DNA from: an uncultured Blautia sp.
Lineage (GTDB): Bacteria > Bacillota > Clostridia > Lachnospirales > Lachnospiraceae
NCBI GenBank assembly: GCA_938028845.1
Contig: CALIZJ010000011.1
Coordinates: 1 to 6,718, forward strand
Direction of reading: 5' to 3'
DNA length: 6,718 bases
Position numbers and translations under genes: made by a program
Part shown: one piece after another, positions 1 to 5,860 of the stretch
Numbering within the stretch: the first letter of the stretch is position 1
Layout of the letters: each line of letters begins with the position of its first letter
The notes under the pieces: generated by a model
The model's database searches: none
Told to the model about the DNA's origin: nothing
What the model saw: only the letters and a program-made list of their open reading frames with translations

Positions 1-2
1 AA

Positions 3-212
3 AATTCCGTATTGTTTACCGGTGCGAAAGTTGGCCTTGGCGCACAGATCATCGACAGCGTGCTGATGCCTGGAGTAGAGGTGGAAGAAGGGGCCATCGT
101 ACAGCGCTCACTTGTTGCCGACAATGTAAAAATACATAAAAACGCAGTAGTCGGCAGTGCCGACAGCGAGCATATCGAGCTTGTAGCGAAAGATGTTAAG
201 GGAGGAGAATAA
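3..212 (+). CDS. glgC: Glucose-1-phosphate adenylyltransferase GlgC, C-terminal fragment
   Basis: This is the last 69 codons of a gene that begins before the window. GlgC makes ADP-glucose from glucose-1-phosphate and ATP in the cytoplasm, the committed step of bacterial glycogen synthesis. Only the C-terminal left-handed beta-helix is visible: hexapeptide-type turns such as NSVLFTGAKVGLGA, DSVLMPGVEVEEGA and NVKIHKNAVVG, then the tail DSEHIELVAKD typical of GlgC. The catalytic domain is outside the window, so activity cannot be judged. The stop at 210-212 lies one base before the glgD start, which supports co-transcription and the GlgC rather than GlgD identity. A TTG at 12 could be read as a start but is internal, since the frame is open to the window edge. 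Confidence 0.85.
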   Translation, partial: NSVLFTGAKVGLGAQIIDSVLMPGVEVEEGAIVQRSLVADNVKIHKNAVVGSADSEHIELVAKDVKGGE

Positions 213-213
213 A

Positions 214-1329
214 ATGGCAAAGGCATTTGGAATTGTAAATTCATGTGGAAATCATATCTGGGTGGAGGGATTACAGACATACCGCCCCATCGGTGCGTTT
301 TCTTTTCTTGGCAGATACCGTGTGATCGACTTCCCTATCTCTAATATGAGCAACAGCGGTATTGACCGTATCCAGGTTTATGTCCGCAGAAAACCCCGTT
401 CCCTTGCGGAGCATATCGGCACAGGACGTCATTATAACATTAACTCCAAGCGCGGTAAATTACAGCTCCTTTTTGCAGAGCACAGCTCTGAAAACGATAT
501 CTATAACACTGACATCGCAGCCTTCATGGAAAACATAGACATCATCGAAAGAATGAACGAGCCCTACGTGGTGATCGCACCCAGCTACATGGTCTTTTCC
601 ATGAATTTTGCCGAGCTTCTGGAATCTCATATTGAATCCGAGGCAGATATTACTCTTTTATACCATTCAGTAGATAATGGGGACGAGGCCTTTTTAAACT
701 GTGATTTCCTGAATCTGAACCGTCAGAAGGGTGTTCTCTCCATTGAGAAAAACCGTGGAAATAAAAAGAACCGGAATATTTTCCTGGATACCTATATCAT
801 GAAAAAGGATTTATTCATTGAATTGATCCGTAAGGCTAAAAAAATTTCCTCTATGTACACCCTGCCCCAGATAGTAAATATCGAATGTGAGAATCTTGAT
901 GTCCGGGCAGTGGCTCACAAAGGCTTTTTAGCATCCATTACAGACTTTAAGAGTTACTATGATTCAAATCTGGCCCTGATCGACTTTAACAATGCCAGAT
1001 CCCTCTTTAAAGAAGACTGGCCTATTTATACAAGGACCAATGACTCCGCTCCCACACAGTATTTTGATACTGCCAGCGTAAAGTCTTCCGTTGTATCTAA
1101 CGGCTGTCTTATCGAGGGTACCATCGAGAACTCTATCATAGGAAGAGGATGCACCATTAAAAAAGGCGCTATTGTAAAAAACAGTGTTATTCTTCCTGGC
1201 GCGATGATCGGTAAGAACGCCATTATTGAAAACCAGGTTGTGGATAAACGTGCGCAGATCATCCATTCCAACGAGATCATTGCTCCTGCCGATAATCCAG
1301 GATATATCAAACGGGAAGATAAACTTTAA
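214..1329 (+). CDS. glgD: GlgD, regulatory subunit-type ADP-glucose pyrophosphorylase paralogue
   Basis: A 371-residue protein of the GlgC/GlgD family. In Firmicutes GlgD partners GlgC and raises its activity in glycogen synthesis. The N-terminal nucleotidyltransferase-like domain keeps YRPIGAFSFLGRYRVIDFPISN (about residues 23-44) but lacks the glycine-rich GGxGxRL loop of active GlgC; residues 6-14 read GIVNSCGNH. This loss is typical of GlgD. A left-handed beta-helix of hexapeptide repeats occupies about residues 287-360. The ATG at 214 is chosen because GGAGGA at 201-206 sits 7 nt upstream; an in-frame ATG at 193 would overlap glgC and has no comparable ribosome site. The gene lies one base after glgC and ends at a terminator, so it is probably the last gene of a glg operon. 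Confidence 0.92.
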   Translation: MAKAFGIVNSCGNHIWVEGLQTYRPIGAFSFLGRYRVIDFPISNMSNSGIDRIQVYVRRKPRSLAEHIGTGRHYNINSKRGKLQLLFAEHSSENDIYNTDIAAFMENIDIIERMNEPYVVIAPSYMVFSMNFAELLESHIESEADITLLYHSVDNGDEAFLNCDFLNLNRQKGVLSIEKNRGNKKNRNIFLDTYIMKKDLFIELIRKAKKISSMYTLPQIVNIECENLDVRAVAHKGFLASITDFKSYYDSNLALIDFNNARSLFKEDWPIYTRTNDSAPTQYFDTASVKSSVVSNGCLIEGTIENSIIGRGCTIKKGAIVKNSVILPGAMIGKNAIIENQVVDKRAQIIHSNEIIAPADNPGYIKREDKL

Positions 1330-1353
1330 GAGTGACCCCGCATCCACTCTGTT

Positions 1354-1395
1354 AAAAAAAGAGGACAAAGCCTTATGAGGCTTCGTCCTCTTTTT
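1354..1395. terminator. Bidirectional Rho-independent terminator between glgD and the rnf-like operon
   Basis: The inverted repeat GAGGACAAAGCC (1361-1372) and GGCTTCGTCCTC (1379-1390) forms an 11-bp stem with one A-C mismatch and a TTATGA loop. A run of seven A (1354-1360) flanks it on the left and five T (1391-1395) on the right, so each strand has a U-tract. It can end glgD rightward and the rnf-like operon leftward. It also shows that the leftward operon stops here, with no rnfA or rnfB after the RnfE-like gene. Confidence 0.9.
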
Positions 1396-1420
1396 CTTAA
1401 CAGCCGCTTTTTATGCAGCT

Positions 1421-2188
1421 TTAATACATGCTCAGGATCATATAGATAAATCCCAATGCCAGCATATCTATTGGCAATCCTTCATAGGCCCTCCCCTGCC
1501 TTGAAAACCGCAGAGTCATCTTTACAGACACAAAGAGCATCAGAGGGACGGCCACTGTCCAGATTGCCCCAATGACAGCCCCAAATCTGTCCATGGAAAA
1601 AGGTCTCATGAAAATAACAGCCGGGATCAGCACCAGAAATTCCCATTTGTCTTTCCCTTCTTTTTTCAAAATCCCATTTGCAAAAGCAAGCACAAGACCT
1701 GCTGTCAAAAAGGCAAACGTACTTCCAAGAAAAGCTTTTGACTGAAAATCCCCTTCATAGAGCAGATACCCAAAAACAGTTCCTGTTCCCACAAATTCCC
1801 GGATAAGAGCCAGCAGCACCCAGAATCCCCACAGGATTCCGCTCTCATACAGAAGATCCCCGTATGCTCCGTCTGTCTGACTTTCCAGTACTTCCCATCC
1901 ACAGAGAAGTCCCAGGATAAAGGTCATGACCCAGGTCCCGGTTCCCACTTCTATTCCAAGAGCAGTAAATCCAAGAAGAAATGCTGAAGCGCATAAGGAG
2001 CCGGCTCCAATAAGCACACAAAGACGGAGGCTCCAAAGGGGAATGACATCTTTCAGAAGGTCTTTTATAAATTCAGCGGCCGTCACAGAGAATATCACCA
2101 GAATCCCGGCTGCAAAGGCTTCTTTCATTCCTGCTGAAAACAGAAGGATTCCCAGTGCAAAGGCCTTTGCCGGATAGTTTCGTTTCAT
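1421..2188 (-). CDS. RnfE-like integral membrane subunit, divergent, with an RnfA-like C-terminal tail
   Basis: A 255-residue, very hydrophobic protein with about 8-9 predicted membrane segments, in the place of rnfE at the end of an rnfCDG operon. RnfE features include the IREFVGTGTVFG motif (residues 129-140; family LREIIGNGTLF) and a region near 151-172 matching the following RnfE helix. RnfE and RnfA are normally about 190-230 residues with 6 helices, and together hold an intramembrane 2Fe-2S cluster. Here both expected cysteine positions read leucine: L15 in LGILL (family LGLCP) and L92 in FILGLL (family TNCIVV). Cysteines occur only at 57, 66 and 96. Residues about 200-255 are extra for RnfE and align with the end of RnfA (LFVSVKMTL, then AYEGLPIDMLALGF). 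ATG 2188 follows GGAGG with 7 nt spacing. Family placement is sound; E versus A origin and function are inference. Confidence 0.75.
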   Translation of the reverse strand: MKRNYPAKAFALGILLFSAGMKEAFAAGILVIFSVTAAEFIKDLLKDVIPLWSLRLCVLIGAGSLCASAFLLGFTALGIEVGTGTWVMTFILGLLCGWEVLESQTDGAYGDLLYESGILWGFWVLLALIREFVGTGTVFGYLLYEGDFQSKAFLGSTFAFLTAGLVLAFANGILKKEGKDKWEFLVLIPAVIFMRPFSMDRFGAVIGAIWTVAVPLMLFVSVKMTLRFSRQGRAYEGLPIDMLALGFIYMILSMY

Positions 2189-2207
2189 ATCCCATCCTCC
2201 GTTTCCT

Positions 2208-3173
2208 TTATTCTACTGTCTGTAAAAATTCATATGCACGGTTGATTCCAGTCACCATAGCCGTAGAAGAAATCGTTGCCCCGGATACTCCGTCCACCAT
2301 GGTATTATCCGCCCCTTCCTGCGCGGCGCTATCTTCCGTTTCTTCCTGTGAGCTGTCCTCTAATCCTGCTGCCTGTTCCATACATTTCTGTGTCAAATCT
2401 ATAAATCCGGTCACAGAGATACTTACCCCCGCCACAGAATCTGTCTTTCCCGTTTCATCTGGCGCCAGAAAACTTAAGGACTGGTTTTCTACTACCGCTT
2501 CGGCCAAAGCCTCGGCCTGTTCTTTCCAGGTAGGTCCGTCCTCTGTCATTACATACTCGCCGTTTTCTGAAAGCACGCTTTTTTTGCTTCCGTCCTCTCC
2601 CACGGCTTCCCAATTAACCTGTGTGATCTTTCCATCCTCCACAGTCATCGTTACCTGATCGGTAAATCCATTGCTGTCCGGTGTTTCTGTCTTTGCCTCA
2701 TAAGTTCCGTCGGCAAGTTTCATTCCCTCTGCAAGATCTGCTTCCAGTTCTTTTATCTCTTCCTCCCCGCTTCCGGTATCCATTCCAGGAAGAGTCACCG
2801 GCGCTTTCATTCCTTTAAACTGGTCTAAAAATTCCGGTTCTGTAATTTTTGCCCCAAGGCCTTCTGTTTCTTTTTGTTCTGTTACCTGTACCTGGGTGAT
2901 GGTCTCCTTTGTCTGATCAAAGGAAACATCCATAAGGATATCTCCGCCGTACCCTTTTTCTCTCACTGTTACCACATACCCATCCTCTGTCTGGGAAGCC
3001 TTCTCGATATTTTCCTGTCCGGCTGTATCCAGTTCCTTTACTACAGAAGCCGCTCCCCCTTCAGAAGTGCCTCCCATATCTTGGGAAAGGGCCCTGGATC
3101 CCAGGATCACTCCAAAAGAAAGTGCCGTCACTATCACAAGTGCAAGAATTCCTCTTACTGTTTTATTTTTCAT
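2208..3173 (-). CDS. rnfG: RnfG-type FMN-binding electron transport subunit with an extra FMN-bind-like domain
   Basis: RnfG is a membrane-anchored extracytoplasmic subunit carrying covalent FMN. An N-terminal membrane anchor spans about residues 7-25. An FMN-bind half follows (about 65-125), with ETEGLGAKITEPEF at 102-115, a hallmark of RnfG. The flavinylation motif DGVSGATISS (294-303, acceptor T300) is at the extreme C-terminus. Between them, about residues 150-268 form what looks like a second FMN-bind domain: LADGTYEA, then TDQVTMTVEDGKITQVNWEA, ending in DSVAGVSIS (245-253) where D-x-x-S/T-G-A-T would be expected. An acidic Glu/Ser/Ala linker (268-292) precedes the true motif. At 321 residues it is much longer than the usual 190-220. 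GGAGG lies 8 nt before the start, and the gene is 14 nt after rnfD. Flavinylation would need an ApbE transferase, which is not in the window. Confidence 0.88.
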   Translation of the reverse strand: MKNKTVRGILALVIVTALSFGVILGSRALSQDMGGTSEGGAASVVKELDTAGQENIEKASQTEDGYVVTVREKGYGGDILMDVSFDQTKETITQVQVTEQKETEGLGAKITEPEFLDQFKGMKAPVTLPGMDTGSGEEEIKELEADLAEGMKLADGTYEAKTETPDSNGFTDQVTMTVEDGKITQVNWEAVGEDGSKKSVLSENGEYVMTEDGPTWKEQAEALAEAVVENQSLSFLAPDETGKTDSVAGVSISVTGFIDLTQKCMEQAAGLEDSSQEETEDSAAQEGADNTMVDGVSGATISSTAMVTGINRAYEFLQTVE

Positions 3174-3187
3174 TTCCGATTCCTCCG

Positions 3188-4129
3188 TTAAGCTTTCTTT
3201 GTTCCATAAACATGTCTTTTATAAAGCATGGACAAAAGACCTGCCAGACAGTTCGCTGTCAGGATTCCCAGGCAGATTCCCTCCGGATAAGGCGTATATA
3301 TCCGGATCGCTGTCGTGATCACACCCGCTGTCACTGCATAAAGAAGCCGTCCTCTCCTGGTGACAAAAGCATAGTCTGTAAGCATATAACAGCCGCCCAG
3401 GATCAATCCGCCTCCCAATAAATTCAAAAGTATATCCCCTGTAAACAACCCCTGCGGGCCTAAAACAAAGGTCAATAAAAGCACCGTTCCAATGTAGGCC
3501 GCAGCAGCTTCCATATTCACGAGTCCCATATAGCACAGATAGCCAAACCCTACAAGCAAAAGCAGTTTGCTGGTTTCTCCCATGGCCCCCGGCACCTCTC
3601 CTAAAAACATCTGCCAGTAGCTGTAACCAACGTCAGCTCCTGCCTTTGCTGTGCCAAGTACTGTAGCTCCTGATACTGCATCCACAGCCATGGAACTTGG
3701 GGCTACATACTCCATGACCGTTCCCGGCCATACCACCATCACCAGCAGTCTTCCCATAAGAGCAGGGTTTGCAAAATTGTTTCCGATTCCTCCGAACATC
3801 TGCTTCACAAACAGAATGGAAAATACCGCTGCTGCCGCCACTACCCATACGGGAACTGTTACGGGCATATTAAAGGCGAGAAGCATCCCTGTGACAACAG
3901 CGCTGAAGTCCCCTGCCGTCACCTGTTTTTTCGTAAGTTTCTGCCATAAATATTCTGTAAGTACACAGACTGCCACCGAAAGCCCGGTGAGATAAAAGGC
4001 ACGGATGCCAAAAAAGTAAACGGCTCCCAAAAGGGCAGGTACAAGGGAAATCGCCACATGAAGCATGATCTGCCTTGTAGTTTTTTCTGAACGGATAAAT
4101 GGAGCGCTTATCGTTTTCACCTGCTTCAT
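3188..4129 (-). CDS. rnfD: RnfD, flavinylated membrane subunit of an Rnf-type complex
   Basis: A 313-residue polytopic membrane protein of the NqrB/RnfD family, of normal length. RnfD carries covalent FMN and moves electrons within the membrane. The acceptor motif D-A-V-S-G-A-T is at residues 150-156, with T156 as the expected attachment site. The conserved segment FGGIGNNFANPALMGR is at 112-127 and the YPEG motif near 281-284. A typical N-terminal segment (RSEKTTRQIMLHVAISLVPALL, 13-34) precedes the first helix. Departures from the family as I recall it are TDYAFVTRRG (251-260), where TDYxTSPVTxxG is usual, and TANCLAGLLS near the C-terminus, where MNxxxPxID is usual. The gene starts 2 nt after rnfC stops, so translation is probably coupled. 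Its partners here are RnfC, RnfG and the RnfE-like protein. Confidence 0.92.
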   Translation of the reverse strand: MKQVKTISAPFIRSEKTTRQIMLHVAISLVPALLGAVYFFGIRAFYLTGLSVAVCVLTEYLWQKLTKKQVTAGDFSAVVTGMLLAFNMPVTVPVWVVAAAAVFSILFVKQMFGGIGNNFANPALMGRLLVMVVWPGTVMEYVAPSSMAVDAVSGATVLGTAKAGADVGYSYWQMFLGEVPGAMGETSKLLLLVGFGYLCYMGLVNMEAAAAYIGTVLLLTFVLGPQGLFTGDILLNLLGGGLILGGCYMLTDYAFVTRRGRLLYAVTAGVITTAIRIYTPYPEGICLGILTANCLAGLLSMLYKRHVYGTKKA

Positions 4130-4131
4130 CC

Positions 4132-5505
4132 TTATTTCACCGTCCTTTCTCTCATCCGCTGTTTCACCATATCCCTTGCCTGCCTTGTGCGCCGGGCAAG
4201 ATTCCTCTTAGCCGGACAGATATAAGAACAGCACCCGCAGGCAATACACTCACTGGCATAAAGCTTTTCACATAAATCATAATCTTCTTTAAAAAGAGCA
4301 ATCTCAATCTGAAAAGGCACCAGCCCTGCCGGGCAGACCGACGCGCAGCCTCCACAGCGGATACAGGGCTGTTCTGTAAATTCTGATGAGGGCAGCACTA
4401 AAATCCCGGATGTATTTTTTGTCACATAAAAGAGGTCTCCCTCCCCTTTAAAATCCGTCGCCATACAGCTGCCGGTCATAGGTCCTCCCTGGATCACCTG
4501 GTTTCTCTCTGTGGTAACGCCTCCGCATAATTGGATCAGTTCACCTGCCGCAGTCCCCACCGGAACCAGAAAATTCCCGGGATTTTTTACACATCCGCTC
4601 ACTGTTACGATCCTTCTGGTCAAAGGCTTCTTCCCAAGAACCATATCCGCCGCTGCCTTTGCAGTTCCCACATTAGTAACAATTACCCCCACATCTGCCG
4701 GAAGACCGCCCATGGGAACCTCTCTTCCCAAGACAGCCTGGATAAGCTGACGCTCTCCTCCCTGGGGATATTTTGTAGGAAGTACTTTTACTTCAATTTC
4801 CGCCTCCTCTTTTTCCAGGGCAGCGTTCTTCAGGGCATTTAGGGCCTCTGTAAGTTTTTCTTCTGCCTTTGGCTTATTGTCCTCCAGGCATATATAAGCT
4901 TTCTTTGCGCCGCTGGCAAAAAGGAGAAGCCGTACCCCATTTATGAGCGCCGGAGCTTTTTCCAGCATCAGCCGGTAATCACAGGTGAGAAAAGGTTCGC
5001 ACTCTGCTCCGTTTATTAAAAGAGCGTCTATCTTTTTCTCCGTCTCATACTTCCTGTATGTGGGAAAACCTGCCCCGCCCATGCCGGTCAGTCCTCCCTC
5101 ATAAAGGCAGGACAGAACCTGCTCCTTTGAAATATTCTCAAATTTTACCGCTTCTTCCTCATACTTTTTTGTGAGCTGACTTTCTTCTTTCTCCTTTTGG
5201 ATCACACAGGCCATGACACTTCTGTCCTGGTATTTTATTTCCTTTATCTCCAGAACCTTTCCCTCTGCGCTTGCATGAAGAGGAGCCGCCATAAAGGCTT
5301 TTGGTTCACCGATAAGATCCCCTTCTTTTACCAGTTCTCCCGGCCGGACCACAAACTGGCATTTCCCTCCCGGGGACTGCTCCGCTAAAATGGTCACTTT
5401 TGCAGGAGAATACTCCTGTATCGGCACATCCATGGTCAAAGCCTTGTCAAAGCCGTCTGTAGGGTGTACCCCTCCGGGAAATCGATTTTTTCCACTTTTC
5501 TTCAT
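4132..5505 (-). CDS. rnfC: RnfC, NADH-binding iron-sulfur subunit of an Rnf-type complex
   Basis: A 457-residue peripheral subunit expected on the cytoplasmic face, where it exchanges electrons with NAD(H). Domains in order: an RnfC N-terminal barrel-sandwich region with FPGGVHP (9-15); the NADH/FMN loop GLTGMGGAGFPTY (138-150); NGAECEPFLTCDYR (165-178); KYPQGGERQL (246-255); an SLBB region around VSGCVKNPGNFLVPVG (302-317); and two CxxCxxCxxxCP motifs with cysteines at 381/384/387/391 and 420/423/426/430. All expected catalytic and cluster residues are present, arguing against decay of this gene. The ATG at 5505 is preferred over one at 5511, because AAGGAG (5518-5513) lies 7 nt from the former and only 1 nt from the latter. 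It is the first gene of the leftward operon, behind a promoter with a probable Rex site. Confidence 0.95.
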   Translation of the reverse strand: MKKSGKNRFPGGVHPTDGFDKALTMDVPIQEYSPAKVTILAEQSPGGKCQFVVRPGELVKEGDLIGEPKAFMAAPLHASAEGKVLEIKEIKYQDRSVMACVIQKEKEESQLTKKYEEEAVKFENISKEQVLSCLYEGGLTGMGGAGFPTYRKYETEKKIDALLINGAECEPFLTCDYRLMLEKAPALINGVRLLLFASGAKKAYICLEDNKPKAEEKLTEALNALKNAALEKEEAEIEVKVLPTKYPQGGERQLIQAVLGREVPMGGLPADVGVIVTNVGTAKAAADMVLGKKPLTRRIVTVSGCVKNPGNFLVPVGTAAGELIQLCGGVTTERNQVIQGGPMTGSCMATDFKGEGDLFYVTKNTSGILVLPSSEFTEQPCIRCGGCASVCPAGLVPFQIEIALFKEDYDLCEKLYASECIACGCCSYICPAKRNLARRTRQARDMVKQRMRERTVK

Positions 5506-5512
5506 GTACATT

Positions 5513-5518
5513 CTCCTT
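5513..5518 (-). promoter_or_regulatory. Ribosome binding site of rnfC
   Basis: AAGGAG on the minus strand. It lies 7 nt before the ATG at 5505 but only 1 nt before the in-frame ATG at 5511, so it decides the start two codons inside the longest reading frame. Confidence 0.8.
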
Positions 5519-5560
5519 CAATGATTTCCAGTGTCTTTATAGGATTCCTGTTCATTCTTT

Positions 5561-5578
5561 TTGTTAAATTATTGACAC
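5561..5578. promoter_or_regulatory. Candidate Rex (NADH/NAD+ sensor) operator
   Basis: TTGTTAAATTATTGACAC matches the clostridial Rex consensus TTGTTAA-N4-TTAACAA at 12 of 14 defined positions, with the left half perfect. It covers the predicted rnfC transcription start, just downstream of its -10 element, a position suited to repression. Rex represses fermentation and NADH-oxidising genes when NADH is low, which suits an Rnf-type operon facing an alcohol dehydrogenase. The sequence match is seen; binding is inferred. Confidence 0.55.
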
Positions 5579-5599
5579 ACCTCCATCATATATTATCAT
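5572..5599 (+). promoter_or_regulatory. Possible rightward promoter overlapping the Rex-like site
   Basis: TTGACA (5572-5577, 6 of 6) and TATCAT (5594-5599, 5 of 6) are spaced by 16 nt. It overlaps both the leftward rnfC promoter and the right half of the Rex-like operator. In this AT-rich stretch the -10 could be chance. If real, it would give a second transcript toward the dehydrogenase remnant or a short leader RNA. Confidence 0.35.
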
Positions 5600-5613
5600 A
5601 CTATTATTATCAA
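5585..5613 (-). promoter_or_regulatory. Sigma-A promoter of the rnf-like operon
   Basis: On the minus strand TTGATA (5613-5608, 5 of 6 to TTGACA) and TATGAT (5590-5585, 5 of 6 to TATAAT) are separated by exactly 17 nt. Transcription would start near 5578, giving a leader of about 70 nt before rnfC. It fits the AT-rich divergent spacer and is the only good leftward promoter I see between rnfC and the dehydrogenase remnant. Confidence 0.7.
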
Positions 5614-5691
5614 GTATTTTTTTACTTTTTCTTCTTATTTTATTATCTTCAATCTTCTCTCTTTCATCCTTATCCCCGCCAAATCCAGCGG

Positions 5692-5718
5692 AAACTGCAA
5701 AAAGTTTTTTATTTTTTT
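5692..5718 (+). terminator. Weak hairpin with T-rich tail inside the divergent spacer
   Basis: AAACT (5692-5696) and AGTTT (5703-5707) form a 5-bp stem with a 6-nt loop, followed by TTTATTTTTTT. It could attenuate transcripts from the possible promoter at 5572-5599, before the stronger promoter at 5730. The stem has only one G-C pair, so this is a weak call. Confidence 0.25.
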
Positions 5719-5729
5719 AACAAAAGCCC

Positions 5730-5760
5730 TTGACCGATTGTAACTACCGGATGATATTAT
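5730..5760 (+). promoter_or_regulatory. Sigma-A promoter with extended -10 for the dehydrogenase remnant and hydrolase
   Basis: TTGACC (5730-5735, 5 of 6) is followed after 19 nt by TATTAT (5755-5760, 5 of 6), which carries the extended -10 TG at 5752-5753 (TGATATTAT). The long spacer is tolerable with an extended -10. The start would be near 5767, giving a leader of about 95 nt before the ATG at 5861. A T-rich sequence ending in the Rex half-site TTAACAA (5717-5723) lies just upstream. Confidence 0.6.
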
Positions 5761-5770
5761 CGCTTGTATG

Positions 5771-5820
5771 AACCGATAGTTTTTATCCTGTCAGGCGGAC
5801 ATTGACAGCCTGATTCGGTT
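5771..5820 (+). other. Two-stem hairpin in the 5' leader
   Basis: An outer stem AACCGA (5771-5776) with TCGGTT (5815-5820) encloses an inner stem TCAGGC (5791-5796) with GCCTGA (5808-5813). A 14-nt bulge lies on the 5' side (5777-5790) and one unpaired T on the 3' side. CTGTC (5788-5792) and GACAG (5804-5808) could form a competing stem. The structure would sit at the very 5' end of the transcript from the 5730-5760 promoter. I do not recognise a known riboswitch class. Confidence 0.5.
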
Positions 5821-5860
5821 AAAAGAATTTTTCTAAAATTCAATAAGGAGGAATTTTAAC

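Larger units (their letters stand above)
5512..5860. other. Divergent AT-rich control region between rnfC and the dehydrogenase remnant
   Basis: This 349-nt gap holds the leftward rnfC promoter, the Rex-like site, one strong and one possible rightward promoter, a weak hairpin and the structured leader listed separately. I see no protein gene in it. The rightward frame over 5464-5733 translates to runs of Tyr and Phe from AT-rich DNA and overlaps the rnfC start. The stretch 5620-5690 has no feature I can support. Confidence 0.75.

Noticed and set aside
964..1368. Leftward open frames inside the glgD 3' end
   Set aside because: They are antisense to a clearly conserved beta-helix region of GlgD, and the longer one starts inside the terminator hairpin.
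2155..3191. Several rightward frames opposite rnfG
   Set aside because: Ser/Pro/Thr-rich translations are the mirror of acidic, Glu- and Gly-rich RnfG; no ribosome sites or recognisable domains.
5674..5692. CCGC/GCGG inverted repeat in the spacer
   Set aside because: Only a 4-bp stem with an 8-nt loop and no T-tract; too weak to call.
5464..5733. Rightward open frame of 89 codons over the rnfC start and the divergent spacer
   Set aside because: It translates to runs of Tyr and Phe from AT-rich DNA, has no ribosome site, and overlaps the rnfC N-terminus and promoter elements.
5771..5820. Known riboswitch class in the leader
   Set aside because: I could not match the stems or loops to any class I know, so it is listed only as a structured leader.
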